Below, one piece after another: positions 1-6,398 of a stretch of 7,543 nt of DNA. The position numbers were made by a program, and so were the translations under genes. The notes below the pieces were generated by a model. It did not search any database. It was given only the letters and a program-made list of their open reading frames with translations, and was not told where the DNA came from. Numbering within the stretch: position 1 is the stretch's first letter; the number at the start of each line of letters is the position of its first letter. This DNA is from Lutibacter sp. Its GTDB lineage: Bacteria > Bacteroidota > Bacteroidia > Flavobacteriales > Flavobacteriaceae. The stretch is taken from assembly GCA_004195315.1 (NCBI GenBank), contig SDWL01000095.1:1-7543 (forward strand), written 5' to 3'.

Positions 1-19
1 AGATGTGTATAAGAGACAG
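1..19 (+). other. Tn5/Nextera mosaic-end adapter, left end (not genomic)
   Basis: The first 19 bases read AGATGTGTATAAGAGACAG, which is the 19-bp Tn5 mosaic end used in tagmentation libraries. Its exact reverse complement closes the window, so this is untrimmed library sequence and not part of the organism. Genomic sequence starts at position 20, in the middle of a coding region. Confidence 0.98.
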
Positions 20-143
20 CTATAAAAGAAGTTTACAAATTGAAGAAGGTAAATTTCCTAAGGAAGATTATGAAGCCTACAGAAAATTCAGAAAAGATAT
101 AAGAAAATACGACAACTCAAAAATAATTTTAAAAAAGCTATAG
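20..143 (+). CDS. 3' end of a probable DUF3857/transglutaminase-like protein (partial)
   Basis: This open frame enters from the adapter junction (first full codon at 21) and ends at TAG 141-143. It encodes about 40 residues, including FPKEDYEAYRKFRKDIRKYD and finishing SKIILKKL. The basic, helical ending after a YxxYRxFRK pattern resembles the C-termini of Bacteroidota exported DUF3857 proteins, and the next gene is a full member of that family starting only 3 bp downstream. I infer a tandem paralogue pair in one operon. The assignment rests on a short tail, so the family is likely but not certain. The gene is cut by the sequencing fragment end and is probably not broken in the cell. Confidence 0.6.
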
Positions 144-146
144 TTT

Positions 147-2168
147 ATGAGAAAGATAATAATTGCATTGATAATAGGTGTCATAACAACTCAAATGATT
201 GCCCAAAATTATAAATTTGGGAAAGTTTCAAAAGAAGAATTAGAAGAACAATTTTACTCACAAGATTCTTCAGCAAATGCAGTTGTTTTATTTAAAAAAA
301 GAAGAACATATTTTGAATATGAACAAAAAGAGGGATTTGGTGTAGTTACTGAAATTCATGAGCGTATTAAAATTTACAATAAAGAAGACTTTTCCTGGGC
401 AACAAAAAAAATCAAGTATTATTCACCTAAAGGTTCAACGTCTGAAGACGTAAATATACAAGATGCTAAAACGTATGTGTTAGAAAACGGAAAAAGACAA
501 TCCTATAAACTTAATAAAAAAGATACTTATAATGTGAAATTAAACAAATATTGGTCTGAAGAAAAATTTTCAATGCCAAATATTAGTGAAGGTTGTATTG
601 TTGAGTGGAGGTATAAAATTACTTCACCTTATAGAGGAATTAATAAAGTAATCATGCAGTATGAAATACCGGTTGAAAAATTTCAATGTAAAATTGAAAT
701 ACCTGAGTATTATAATTATAATGTAAAACATACAGGGTATTTACAAGTAAATTCTACAGTATCAACCAAATATGATAAGATTGTATTAAATACTAAAAGT
801 CGATCAGGAGGAAGTTTTTTTACTCCTAGTAAAACGAGTTTTAGTTCACAAAATATTGATTATATGAGTAAGGTAATAATTATTGATAATGAGAATATAC
901 CTGCTTTAATGGAGGAACCATATATGAATAATATTAATAATTATAGATCAGGAATTGAATTTGAACTTTCATCAACTAAATGGCCAAATGAACCAATTAA
1001 ATATTATTCTAAATCATGGGAAGATGTTACAAAAACTATTTATAAAGAAAATGAATTTGGGAGGGAATTAAATAAATCTTCTTATTACAAAGATGATTTA
1101 GAAAAAATTATTGTTGAATGTGGAGATAATAAAACTAAAATAATACTTGCATTATTTGAATTTGTAAAACAGAAAGTAAAATGGAATGGTTACAAAGGTG
1201 TGTTTACAGATAAAGGTGTTAAAGAAGCTTTTAAGACAGGAGTAGGCAATTCGGCAGATATTAATTTAATTTTAATTGCAATGTTAAGAGAAGCTAAAAT
1301 TAATGCGAATCCTGTTATATTAAGTACTCGTGATCACGGCATTCCAATTTTTCCAACAATAAACGGTTTTAATTTTGTGATTGCGGCTGTAGAAATAGAT
1401 AATAAAGTGCTATTATTAGATGCAACGGAAGAAAATAGTACGCCTAATGTTTTGCCTTTAAGAAATTTAAACTGGGAAGGGAGAATTGTTAGAGAAGAAG
1501 GAACTTCATTATTAGTTGATTTAATTCCCAGTGATATGTCTTATACAAATTCAACAATGAATATTAGTATTGATGGTGAAGGTACAATTGAAGGTAAGAG
1601 AAGAGTACAATACACAAATTTGAATGCTCTAAAATATAGAAATAAATATTCTAAAATTAAGGATGAAGATATTTTTAATAACATAGAAGAAAAAAATGGA
1701 AACATTGAAATTTTTGATTTTGAGATACGTAATAAAAATGAAATTTATAATCCAGTCGTTGAAACATATAAGTTTATATCTGAAGATTTAATAAGTGTTA
1801 TTGGAGATAAAATCTATTTTAAGCCTTTGTTTTTTGATGCTATTACAGAAAATCCTTTTAAATTGGAAAAAAGAAAGTTTCCAATTGATTTTGGTGCGCC
1901 AGCAGGTGTTAAAAATAGAATAAATATCAATATTCCAGAAGGGTATGCTGTTGAGTTTCTACCTAAAAGTATTGCGGTTGCATTACCCAATAATTATGGT
2001 TTATATAAGTTCAATATTTCTGCTGCAGGCAATAAAATTAATATATTTTCTACATTTCAAATGAACACAGCTTTATACCCTGTAGCTGCTTATTCTGAAA
2101 TTAAAGAGTTTTATAAAATGATTATAAATAAAAATTTAGAACAAGTAGTGTTAAGAAAAGTGTCATAA
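147..2168 (+). CDS. Exported DUF3857 / transglutaminase-like protein, catalytic residues substituted
   Basis: This 673-residue protein has a Sec signal peptide: MRK, a hydrophobic core at residues 4-18, and likely cleavage after A19 (MIA|QN). Residues about 60-220 match the DUF3857 pattern (ERIKIYNKEDFSWA, then DAKTYVLENGK and EGCIVEWRYKI). Residues about 325-440 form a transglutaminase-like core (GVGNSADINL, ILSTRDHG, FNFVIAAVEI, LLLDATEE). In active members the first motif carries the nucleophile Cys and the third a His. Here these are Ser369 and Asn409, and only the Asp (D425) remains, so enzymatic activity is doubtful. The C-terminal part (about 470-673) looks like the beta-rich DUF3858-type end. 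The protein is probably periplasmic or attached to the outer membrane; its precise role is unknown in the family. The start follows the previous stop by 3 bp, which suggests translational coupling. No Shine-Dalgarno site is visible, as is usual for Bacteroidota. Confidence 0.88.
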   Translation: MRKIIIALIIGVITTQMIAQNYKFGKVSKEELEEQFYSQDSSANAVVLFKKRRTYFEYEQKEGFGVVTEIHERIKIYNKEDFSWATKKIKYYSPKGSTSEDVNIQDAKTYVLENGKRQSYKLNKKDTYNVKLNKYWSEEKFSMPNISEGCIVEWRYKITSPYRGINKVIMQYEIPVEKFQCKIEIPEYYNYNVKHTGYLQVNSTVSTKYDKIVLNTKSRSGGSFFTPSKTSFSSQNIDYMSKVIIIDNENIPALMEEPYMNNINNYRSGIEFELSSTKWPNEPIKYYSKSWEDVTKTIYKENEFGRELNKSSYYKDDLEKIIVECGDNKTKIILALFEFVKQKVKWNGYKGVFTDKGVKEAFKTGVGNSADINLILIAMLREAKINANPVILSTRDHGIPIFPTINGFNFVIAAVEIDNKVLLLDATEENSTPNVLPLRNLNWEGRIVREEGTSLLVDLIPSDMSYTNSTMNISIDGEGTIEGKRRVQYTNLNALKYRNKYSKIKDEDIFNNIEEKNGNIEIFDFEIRNKNEIYNPVVETYKFISEDLISVIGDKIYFKPLFFDAITENPFKLEKRKFPIDFGAPAGVKNRININIPEGYAVEFLPKSIAVALPNNYGLYKFNISAAGNKINIFSTFQMNTALYPVAAYSEIKEFYKMIINKNLEQVVLRKVS

Positions 2169-2207
2169 TAAAAGTTAAAAAAACACTAAAAAATAATTTA
2201 GAATGAT

Positions 2208-2226
2208 TACAAATAAGTAATTTGTA
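2208..2226. promoter_or_regulatory. Inverted repeat upstream of yceI-like gene
   Basis: TACAAAT (2208-2214) and ATTTGTA (2220-2226) are perfect 7-bp inverted copies separated by 5 bp. They lie 39-57 bp upstream of the yceI-family ATG and 40 bp after the stop of the previous gene. The position suits an operator. There is no T-run directly after it, so a terminator is less likely. In DNA this AT-rich a 7-bp repeat can also arise by chance. Confidence 0.3.
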
Positions 2227-2264
2227 GTATTATTGTAGTTCAAATTAAAAAAAATCAAATCAAA

Positions 2265-2843
2265 ATGAAAAAAGTAAGAATTTTAATTTTAGCAATAGCA
2301 TTTATAACAATGTCTTTTGTAAACAAGGAAGTGTTATTTGATAATAATGTAGATGTTACAAGTTCAACCATTCAATGGAAAGGATATAAACCAACAGGGT
2401 CACATCATGGTACTATTAATTTAGTTTCAGGTGAGTTAAAATTGGAAGAAGGGCTTATAAAAGGAGGATCTTTTACAGTTAACATGTCAACAATTAAAGA
2501 TGCAGATGGAAGTGCAAAATTAGAAAGGCATTTAAAATCGGCCGACTTTTTTGAAGTTGAAGCGTTTCCAACATCTACCTTTGAAATAACAAATAGTTTT
2601 GTCGAAGATGGAAAAACTATGTTAAGTGGAGATTTAACGATTAAAGGAATCACTAAGCAAATAACTTTTCCTGTTGTTGTTATTGAGGATGAAGAAGATA
2701 TTACTTTAACAAGTGAAACTTTTCAAATTAACAGAGCTGATTTTAACGTGAAATATAAATCAAAATCGTTTTTTAATGATTTAAAAGATAAATTTGTAAA
2801 TGATGAATTTGATTTACAAGTGAATGTTGTAATTAAAAAATAA
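2265..2843 (+). CDS. yceI: Exported YceI-family lipid/isoprenoid-binding protein
   Basis: This 192-residue protein matches the YceI family, a lipocalin-like beta-barrel that in characterised members binds polyisoprenoids or other amphiphiles in the periplasm. Residues 1-18 are a signal peptide (MKKVR, then a hydrophobic run ILILAIAFITMSFV), with an uncertain cleavage site and no lipobox Cys. Family motifs run in order: STIQWKGYKPTGSHHG (34-49), GSFTVNMSTIKD (68-79), HLKSADFFEVEAFPTSTF (89-106), LSGDLTIKGITKQITFPV (120-137) and INRADFNVKY (155-164). Length is typical for the family. ATG 2265 is the only sensible start and is preceded by an A-rich leader without a Shine-Dalgarno site. It appears to be a separate transcription unit, with 96 bp upstream and a strong terminator 15 bp downstream. 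The ligand cannot be told from the sequence. Confidence 0.92.
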   Translation: MKKVRILILAIAFITMSFVNKEVLFDNNVDVTSSTIQWKGYKPTGSHHGTINLVSGELKLEEGLIKGGSFTVNMSTIKDADGSAKLERHLKSADFFEVEAFPTSTFEITNSFVEDGKTMLSGDLTIKGITKQITFPVVVIEDEEDITLTSETFQINRADFNVKYKSKSFFNDLKDKFVNDEFDLQVNVVIKK

Positions 2844-2856
2844 ACATTGAATAGAT

Positions 2857-2896
2857 ATAAAAAAAGTCCAAATTTTTCAATTTGGACTTTTTTTAT
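2857..2896. terminator. Bidirectional hairpin terminator between convergent genes
   Basis: Bases 2857-2874 pair perfectly with 2879-2896 (18 bp, core AGTCCAAATT/AATTTGGACT) around a TTTC loop. The outer stem is an A-run on the left and a T-run on the right, so either strand yields a hairpin followed by U residues. It serves the yceI-family gene (+) and the lrp-type gene (-), whose stop codon at 2893-2895 lies inside the stem. Confidence 0.9.
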
Positions 2897-3357
2897 GTTA
2901 ATTTTAAAATGGTTGTTTCTTTGGTTGAAGACATTACAAAAGTACTTTGCACATTGCCAACAGAATCTAAAACCGATAATTTATTTTTTAAAAAAAGTTG
3001 ATAGCTTTTCATATCTTTTACAATTACTTTTAATAAATAGTCGTAATTTCCAGCTACGTGAAAGCACTCAATAACTTCATCTATTTTGTTAATGGCATTT
3101 TCAAATTTTGTAATCAATTCTTTTGAGTGGACTAATAAAGTAACTTGGCAAAATACCTCTACATTAAGTCCAACCTTTTCTTTATCTAAAACGGCAATAT
3201 ATTTTTGAATAATACCAGATTTCTCTAATCTTTTTATACGCTCATAAGTAGGTGTTTGTGTTAACCCAATTTTTAATGCAATTTCCTTAATATTTGCTTT
3301 AGAATTTTGTTGTAATAGATTTACTATTTGTTTATCAATAAAATCTAATATAATCAT
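2893..3357 (-). CDS. Lrp/AsnC-family transcriptional regulator
   Basis: This 154-residue protein has the usual Lrp/AsnC length and two-domain plan. Residues 4-64 form the winged helix-turn-helix DNA-binding domain (LDFIDKQIVNLLQQNSKANI, KEIALKIGLTQTPTYERIKR, then SGIIQKYIAVLDKEKVGL). Residues about 66-150 are the RAM effector-binding, oligomerising domain, with the characteristic glycine turn HVAGNYDYLLKV at 100-111. Family members sense amino acids and often control an adjacent divergent gene. Here that neighbour is a PLP-dependent sulfur-amino-acid lyase starting 155 bp away. I infer that it regulates this gene, and possibly the downstream carrier, in response to methionine or a related amino acid. 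The effector is not proven by sequence. ATG at 3357-3355 gives the family-standard N-terminus. No Shine-Dalgarno site is seen. Confidence 0.93.
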   Translation of the reverse strand: MIILDFIDKQIVNLLQQNSKANIKEIALKIGLTQTPTYERIKRLEKSGIIQKYIAVLDKEKVGLNVEVFCQVTLLVHSKELITKFENAINKIDEVIECFHVAGNYDYLLKVIVKDMKSYQLFLKNKLSVLDSVGNVQSTFVMSSTKETTILKLT

Positions 3358-3512
3358 ATTAGTAATTTTTGCTAAAAATAAATAAAATAATTAAAAGTAA
3401 TAGTAATATTTTCTTTAATTCATATTATTTAAAGTAAAATACACTAAAATTATAAAATAAAGCAGTTTATTAACGTGTGGTGTGTTAATTTTAAACAAAA
3501 ATAACTTTAATT
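3358..3512. promoter_or_regulatory. Divergent promoter/operator region between lrp-type and lyase genes
   Basis: This 155-bp, very AT-rich spacer separates the two divergent starts and must hold both promoters. An inverted repeat ATTAAC (3469-3474) / GTTAAT (3484-3489), with the spacer GTGTGGTGT, is a candidate operator 23 bp upstream of the lyase ATG. Three copies of AGTAAT occur (3361-3366, 3396-3401, 3402-3407), the last two in tandem, on the side nearer the regulator. I could not place a convincing Bacteroidota -33/-7 promoter pair on either strand, so exact sites are not called. Confidence 0.5.
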
Positions 3513-4712
3513 ATGAGCAATAAACCAGCAAATAACATTCAAGATTTACAATATTTCGGAGAATTTGGAGGTGTAAATCCTTCAATTTCAGATTCGGCAA
3601 CATACACTTTTTTAAACGCAAAAACAATGCTCGACACTTTTGAAGGGCAAGCAGAAGGTTGTTATTTATATTCGAGACATACAAGTCCAAGTAATTTATA
3701 TTTGGGTGAAGCATTGGCAGCAATGGAATTTTCAGAAACAGCTAACGTTGCTGGCTCAGGTATGGGGGCAATTACATCAGTTTTAATGCAAGTTTGCGGA
3801 GCAGGAGATCATATTGTTTCAAGTAGAACTATTTATGGAGGATCTTATGCCTTTTTGAAAAATTTTGCCCCAAAATTTAATATAAAAACGTCTTTTGTAG
3901 ATATCACTTCATTAGAAAATGTAGAAGCAGCAATTACTAAAAGCACAAAAATGATTTATTGTGAATCAATTAGTAATCCGTTATTAGAAATTGCAAATAT
4001 TTCAGAATTGTCAAAAATTGCTAAAAAACACAACATACTTTTAGTGGTAGATAATACATTTTCACCATTAATAATTTCTCCTCAAAAATTAGGAGCTGAT
4101 GTAACAATTCATAGTTTAACAAAATTTATTAACGGTACAAATGATACAGTTGGAGGTGTAGTTTGTGGATCGCAAGAATTTATTAATAGTTTGCGAAACG
4201 TAAATGATGGAGCTGCAATGTTATTAGGACCAGTAATGGATAGTTTACGAGCTGCTAGTATTTTAAAAAACTTAAGAACGTTGCATATTAGAATGAAAAA
4301 ACACAGTGAGAATGCATTGTGTTTAGCTAAACATTTTGAAAATGATGGATTAACAGTAGTGTATCCAGGCTTGAAAAGTCATAAAGATCATGAATTATTT
4401 AAAACCATGTATAATGAAGAATATGGTTTTGGAGGAATTATGACTGTTGATGTAGGAACTTTAGCAAAAGCTAATCAATTAATGGAATTAATGCAACAGA
4501 ATAATTTAGGTTATTTAGCAGTTAGTTTAGGATTTTATAAAACTTTATTTAGTGCTCCTGGTACAAGTACTTCATCTGAAATACCAGTTGAAGAACAAAA
4601 AGAAATGGGACTTTCTGATGGTATTATTCGTTTTTCCATTGGTTTAGATAATGATATTGAACGTACATATAGAGCAATGCATAAATGTATGACGCAAGTA
4701 GGTGTATTATAA
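3513..4712 (+). CDS. PLP-dependent methionine gamma-lyase-like enzyme (Cys/Met metabolism family)
   Basis: This 399-residue enzyme belongs to the Cys/Met metabolism PLP family (cystathionine gamma-synthase, beta/gamma-lyase, methionine gamma-lyase). Visible active-site residues are Y53 and R55 (YLYSRHTSP; phosphate binding from the neighbouring subunit), Y108 (IYGGSYAF; stacks on PLP), D180 (VVDNTF; pyridine nitrogen), S201, T203 and the Schiff-base lysine K204 (HSLTKFING), and R373 (GIIRFSIGL; substrate carboxylate). The family range covers methionine to methanethiol, ammonia and 2-oxobutyrate, and related eliminations. Pairing with an Lrp regulator and an NhaC-type carrier favours a degradative lyase over biosynthesis. 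The Cys found two residues after the stacking Tyr in well-studied methionine gamma-lyases is Gly110 here, so substrate choice is open; cystathionine or homocysteine lyase are alternatives. ATG 3513 follows an A/T-rich leader. It is probably cytoplasmic and tetrameric. Confidence 0.85.
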   Translation: MSNKPANNIQDLQYFGEFGGVNPSISDSATYTFLNAKTMLDTFEGQAEGCYLYSRHTSPSNLYLGEALAAMEFSETANVAGSGMGAITSVLMQVCGAGDHIVSSRTIYGGSYAFLKNFAPKFNIKTSFVDITSLENVEAAITKSTKMIYCESISNPLLEIANISELSKIAKKHNILLVVDNTFSPLIISPQKLGADVTIHSLTKFINGTNDTVGGVVCGSQEFINSLRNVNDGAAMLLGPVMDSLRAASILKNLRTLHIRMKKHSENALCLAKHFENDGLTVVYPGLKSHKDHELFKTMYNEEYGFGGIMTVDVGTLAKANQLMELMQQNNLGYLAVSLGFYKTLFSAPGTSTSSEIPVEEQKEMGLSDGIIRFSIGLDNDIERTYRAMHKCMTQVGVL

Positions 4713-4722
4713 TTGTATTAAA

Positions 4723-4765
4723 AAATAGTTGTTTTTAATTTGATTGATTTTTAACATAACTATTT
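4723..4765 (+). other. Possible stem-loop after the lyase gene
   Basis: AAATAGTT (4723-4730) and AACTATTT (4758-4765) are perfect inverted 8-bp copies. They extend by a G-U and a U-A pair to 10 bp, enclosing a U-rich loop of about 23 nt. It begins 11 nt after the lyase stop, just upstream of the main terminator hairpin. It may protect the 3' end of the mRNA or be a chance product of AT-rich DNA. Stability is low because almost all pairs are A-U. Confidence 0.3.
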
Positions 4766-4774
4766 CTTTTAAGC

Positions 4775-4806
4775 AAAACCTCACTCGATATTTGAGTGAG
4801 GTTTTT
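4775..4806 (+). terminator. Rho-independent terminator after the lyase gene
   Basis: AAAACCTCACTC (4775-4786) pairs perfectly with GAGTGAGGTTTT (4794-4805) over a 7-nt loop, and the right arm ends in five T residues (4802-4806). It is the only G+C-rich stem in the spacer. It would end or attenuate transcription of the lyase before the NhaC-type gene, which then needs its own promoter or read-through. Confidence 0.88.
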
Positions 4807-4811
4807 CATTT

Positions 4812-4831
4812 GCAAATACTTTCAAATTTGC
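4812..4831. promoter_or_regulatory. Short inverted repeat upstream of the NhaC-type gene
   Basis: GCAAAT (4812-4817) and ATTTGC (4826-4831) form a 6-bp inverted repeat with an 8-bp spacer. It sits between the terminator and the start codon, 27 bp before ATG 4859. The placement fits an operator or promoter element of a separately started transcript. The match is short and could be chance. Confidence 0.22.
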
Positions 4832-4858
4832 GTATCATTACATTTCTAAACATTATTG

Positions 4859-6331
4859 ATGCTGAACAAAAAAAACTTATCAGAAATAAAAATACAAGAT
4901 CAAAAAATAATTCAAAATAAAGAACTAAATATTTTAGAAGCTTTAATTCCAGTTGTTCTTTTAATGACAATGCTTGCTTACAATATATTTATTGCTGGAG
5001 GAGAGTTGTTGGGTGAATATTCTAATCAGTTTATTTTATTAACGGGAGGTTTTATTGCTGCCATTGTTGGATTTTTTAATAAAGTTCCCTTAAAAATTAT
5101 GTTAAATGAAGTTTGGGAGAATTTGAAAAGTGTTTTTGTCCCAATACTAATATTATTTTTAGTAGGTGCATTAGCTGGAACTTGGTTAGTAAGTGGTGTA
5201 ATTCCAGCAATGGTATACTATGGACTTCAAGTTTTAAGTCCTTCAATTTTTTTACCGGCTTCTGTTATTATTGCTGCTATAATTTCTATAGCAACGGGAA
5301 GCTCTTGGACAACCTCAGCAACTGTGGGTATAGCATTGGTTGGAATTGGTACTGCTTTAGGTATTCAACCAGGAATGATAGCGGGTGCGGTAATTTCTGG
5401 AGCGTATTTTGGGGATAAAATGTCACCTTTAAGTGATACAACAAATTTAGCGCCTGCAATGGCTGGTACAGGTTTATTTACACATATAAAATATATGGCA
5501 TTTACCACTGTACCAACAATAATAATTACGTTAATTGTGTTTAGCATAATAAGCTTAAATATAGAAACTACCGGAAGTGCAGATGTTAGTGGATTATTAA
5601 CGACTATAAAAACCACATTTCAAATTACACCTTATTTATTTGTAGTTCCATTAGTTGTAATTGCTTTAATTTTATTAAAAACAAAGCCATTAATTGCTTT
5701 AGGAGCGGGTGTTATTTTGGCTGCTATTTTTGCATTTATATTTCAAAATGAGGTATTAAGTAGTTTGTCAAATTCTAATTTGAAAGCTATTACCAATGCT
5801 GTTTTTGTAGATACAGAAATAATTACTAACAACGAAAAACTCAATGAACTATTTAGTGCAGGAGGAATGAAAGGGATGCTTTGGACTATTTTTCTTATTA
5901 CTTGTGCCATGGTTTTTGGAGGTGTTATGGATGCTATTGGTGCATTGGCAAAAATCACAAAAGCTTTATTGAAAATGGCAACTTCAATTTTTGGTTTATT
6001 TTTTAGTACTACTATGAGTTGTTTAGGATTAAATGTAATTGCTTCAGATCAGTATTTAGCCATAGTAATTCCAGGGAAAATGTTTAAAAAAGCTTTTGAA
6101 GATAAAAAACTAGCTCCAGAGAATCTAAGTAGAACCTTAGAAGATTCTGGAACAGTTACTTCTGTATTAATTCCTTGGAACACATGTGGTGCCTATCAAT
6201 CTGGAGTATTGGGAGTTGGTGTTGCTGAATATGCTGTTTTCGCAGTATTTAATTGGTTAAGTCCAATAATGACATTGATATTTGCTGCTTTTCAAATTAA
6301 AATAAGACAGTTGACAACTAAGAATGTTTAA
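4859..6331 (+). CDS. nhaC: NhaC-family Na+/H+ antiporter or Na+-coupled carrier
   Basis: This 490-residue polytopic inner-membrane protein has a cytoplasmic N-terminus of about 25 residues, followed by roughly eleven or twelve hydrophobic segments. NhaC hallmarks are present: ATGSSWTTSATVGIAL from residue 145, YFGDKMSPLSDTTNLAPAMA from residue 183, and LEDSGTVTSVLIPWNTCG (427-444) near the end. I start at ATG 4859; a TTG three bases earlier (4856) is in frame but a less likely start. The family exchanges Na+ for H+, malate/lactate (MleN) or, in the predicted MetT group, takes up methionine. Its position behind a methionine gamma-lyase-like gene and an Lrp regulator makes an amino-acid or methionine carrier plausible, but that is inference from context. 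A terminator separates it from the lyase gene, so it need not be co-transcribed fully. Confidence 0.9.
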   Translation: MLNKKNLSEIKIQDQKIIQNKELNILEALIPVVLLMTMLAYNIFIAGGELLGEYSNQFILLTGGFIAAIVGFFNKVPLKIMLNEVWENLKSVFVPILILFLVGALAGTWLVSGVIPAMVYYGLQVLSPSIFLPASVIIAAIISIATGSSWTTSATVGIALVGIGTALGIQPGMIAGAVISGAYFGDKMSPLSDTTNLAPAMAGTGLFTHIKYMAFTTVPTIIITLIVFSIISLNIETTGSADVSGLLTTIKTTFQITPYLFVVPLVVIALILLKTKPLIALGAGVILAAIFAFIFQNEVLSSLSNSNLKAITNAVFVDTEIITNNEKLNELFSAGGMKGMLWTIFLITCAMVFGGVMDAIGALAKITKALLKMATSIFGLFFSTTMSCLGLNVIASDQYLAIVIPGKMFKKAFEDKKLAPENLSRTLEDSGTVTSVLIPWNTCGAYQSGVLGVGVAEYAVFAVFNWLSPIMTLIFAAFQIKIRQLTTKNV

Positions 6332-6398
6332 AGTTCAGTACTAATTTTCTAAAATTAAAATTACAACTAACGACTTAAAGCTTACAACTAAAAACTAC
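6332..6398. terminator. Weak convergent terminator candidate between nhaC and porin genes
   Basis: The 67-bp spacer between these convergent stops contains TAATTTT (6342-6348) CT AAAATTA (6351-6357), an all-A/T inverted repeat. It also has TTACAACTA twice (6361-6369 and 6382-6390). No G+C-rich stem is present, so termination here would be weak or rho-dependent. The repeat of TTACAACTA is noted without a function. Confidence 0.25.

Noticed and set aside
2847..3074. 75-residue plus-strand open frame
   Set aside because: It starts just before the terminator hairpin and runs opposite the well-supported Lrp-type gene; its composition shows no family resemblance, so it is a shadow.
3496..3503. Minus-strand TATTTTTG matching the Bacteroidota -7 consensus TAnnTTTG, for the lrp-type gene
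   Set aside because: No TTG/TTTG -33 element is found at the usual spacing (nearest candidates are 14 or 25 bp away), and it would give a leader of more than 120 nt. A chance match in AT-rich DNA is likely.
4856..4858. TTG as start codon of the NhaC-type gene
   Set aside because: An ATG follows immediately in frame at 4859; the TTG adds a single residue and has no ribosome-binding advantage.
4713..4858. SAM-type riboswitch upstream of the putative methionine carrier
   Set aside because: Apart from the simple terminator and one weak A-U stem, the spacer has no multi-helix, purine-rich conserved core, and it is too short and AT-rich to hold a known SAM aptamer plus expression platform.
5113..5418. 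101-residue open frame inside the NhaC-type gene
   Set aside because: It is rich in Cys, Asn, Phe and Tyr from out-of-frame reading of membrane-segment codons; the overlapping frame is a clear NhaC protein.
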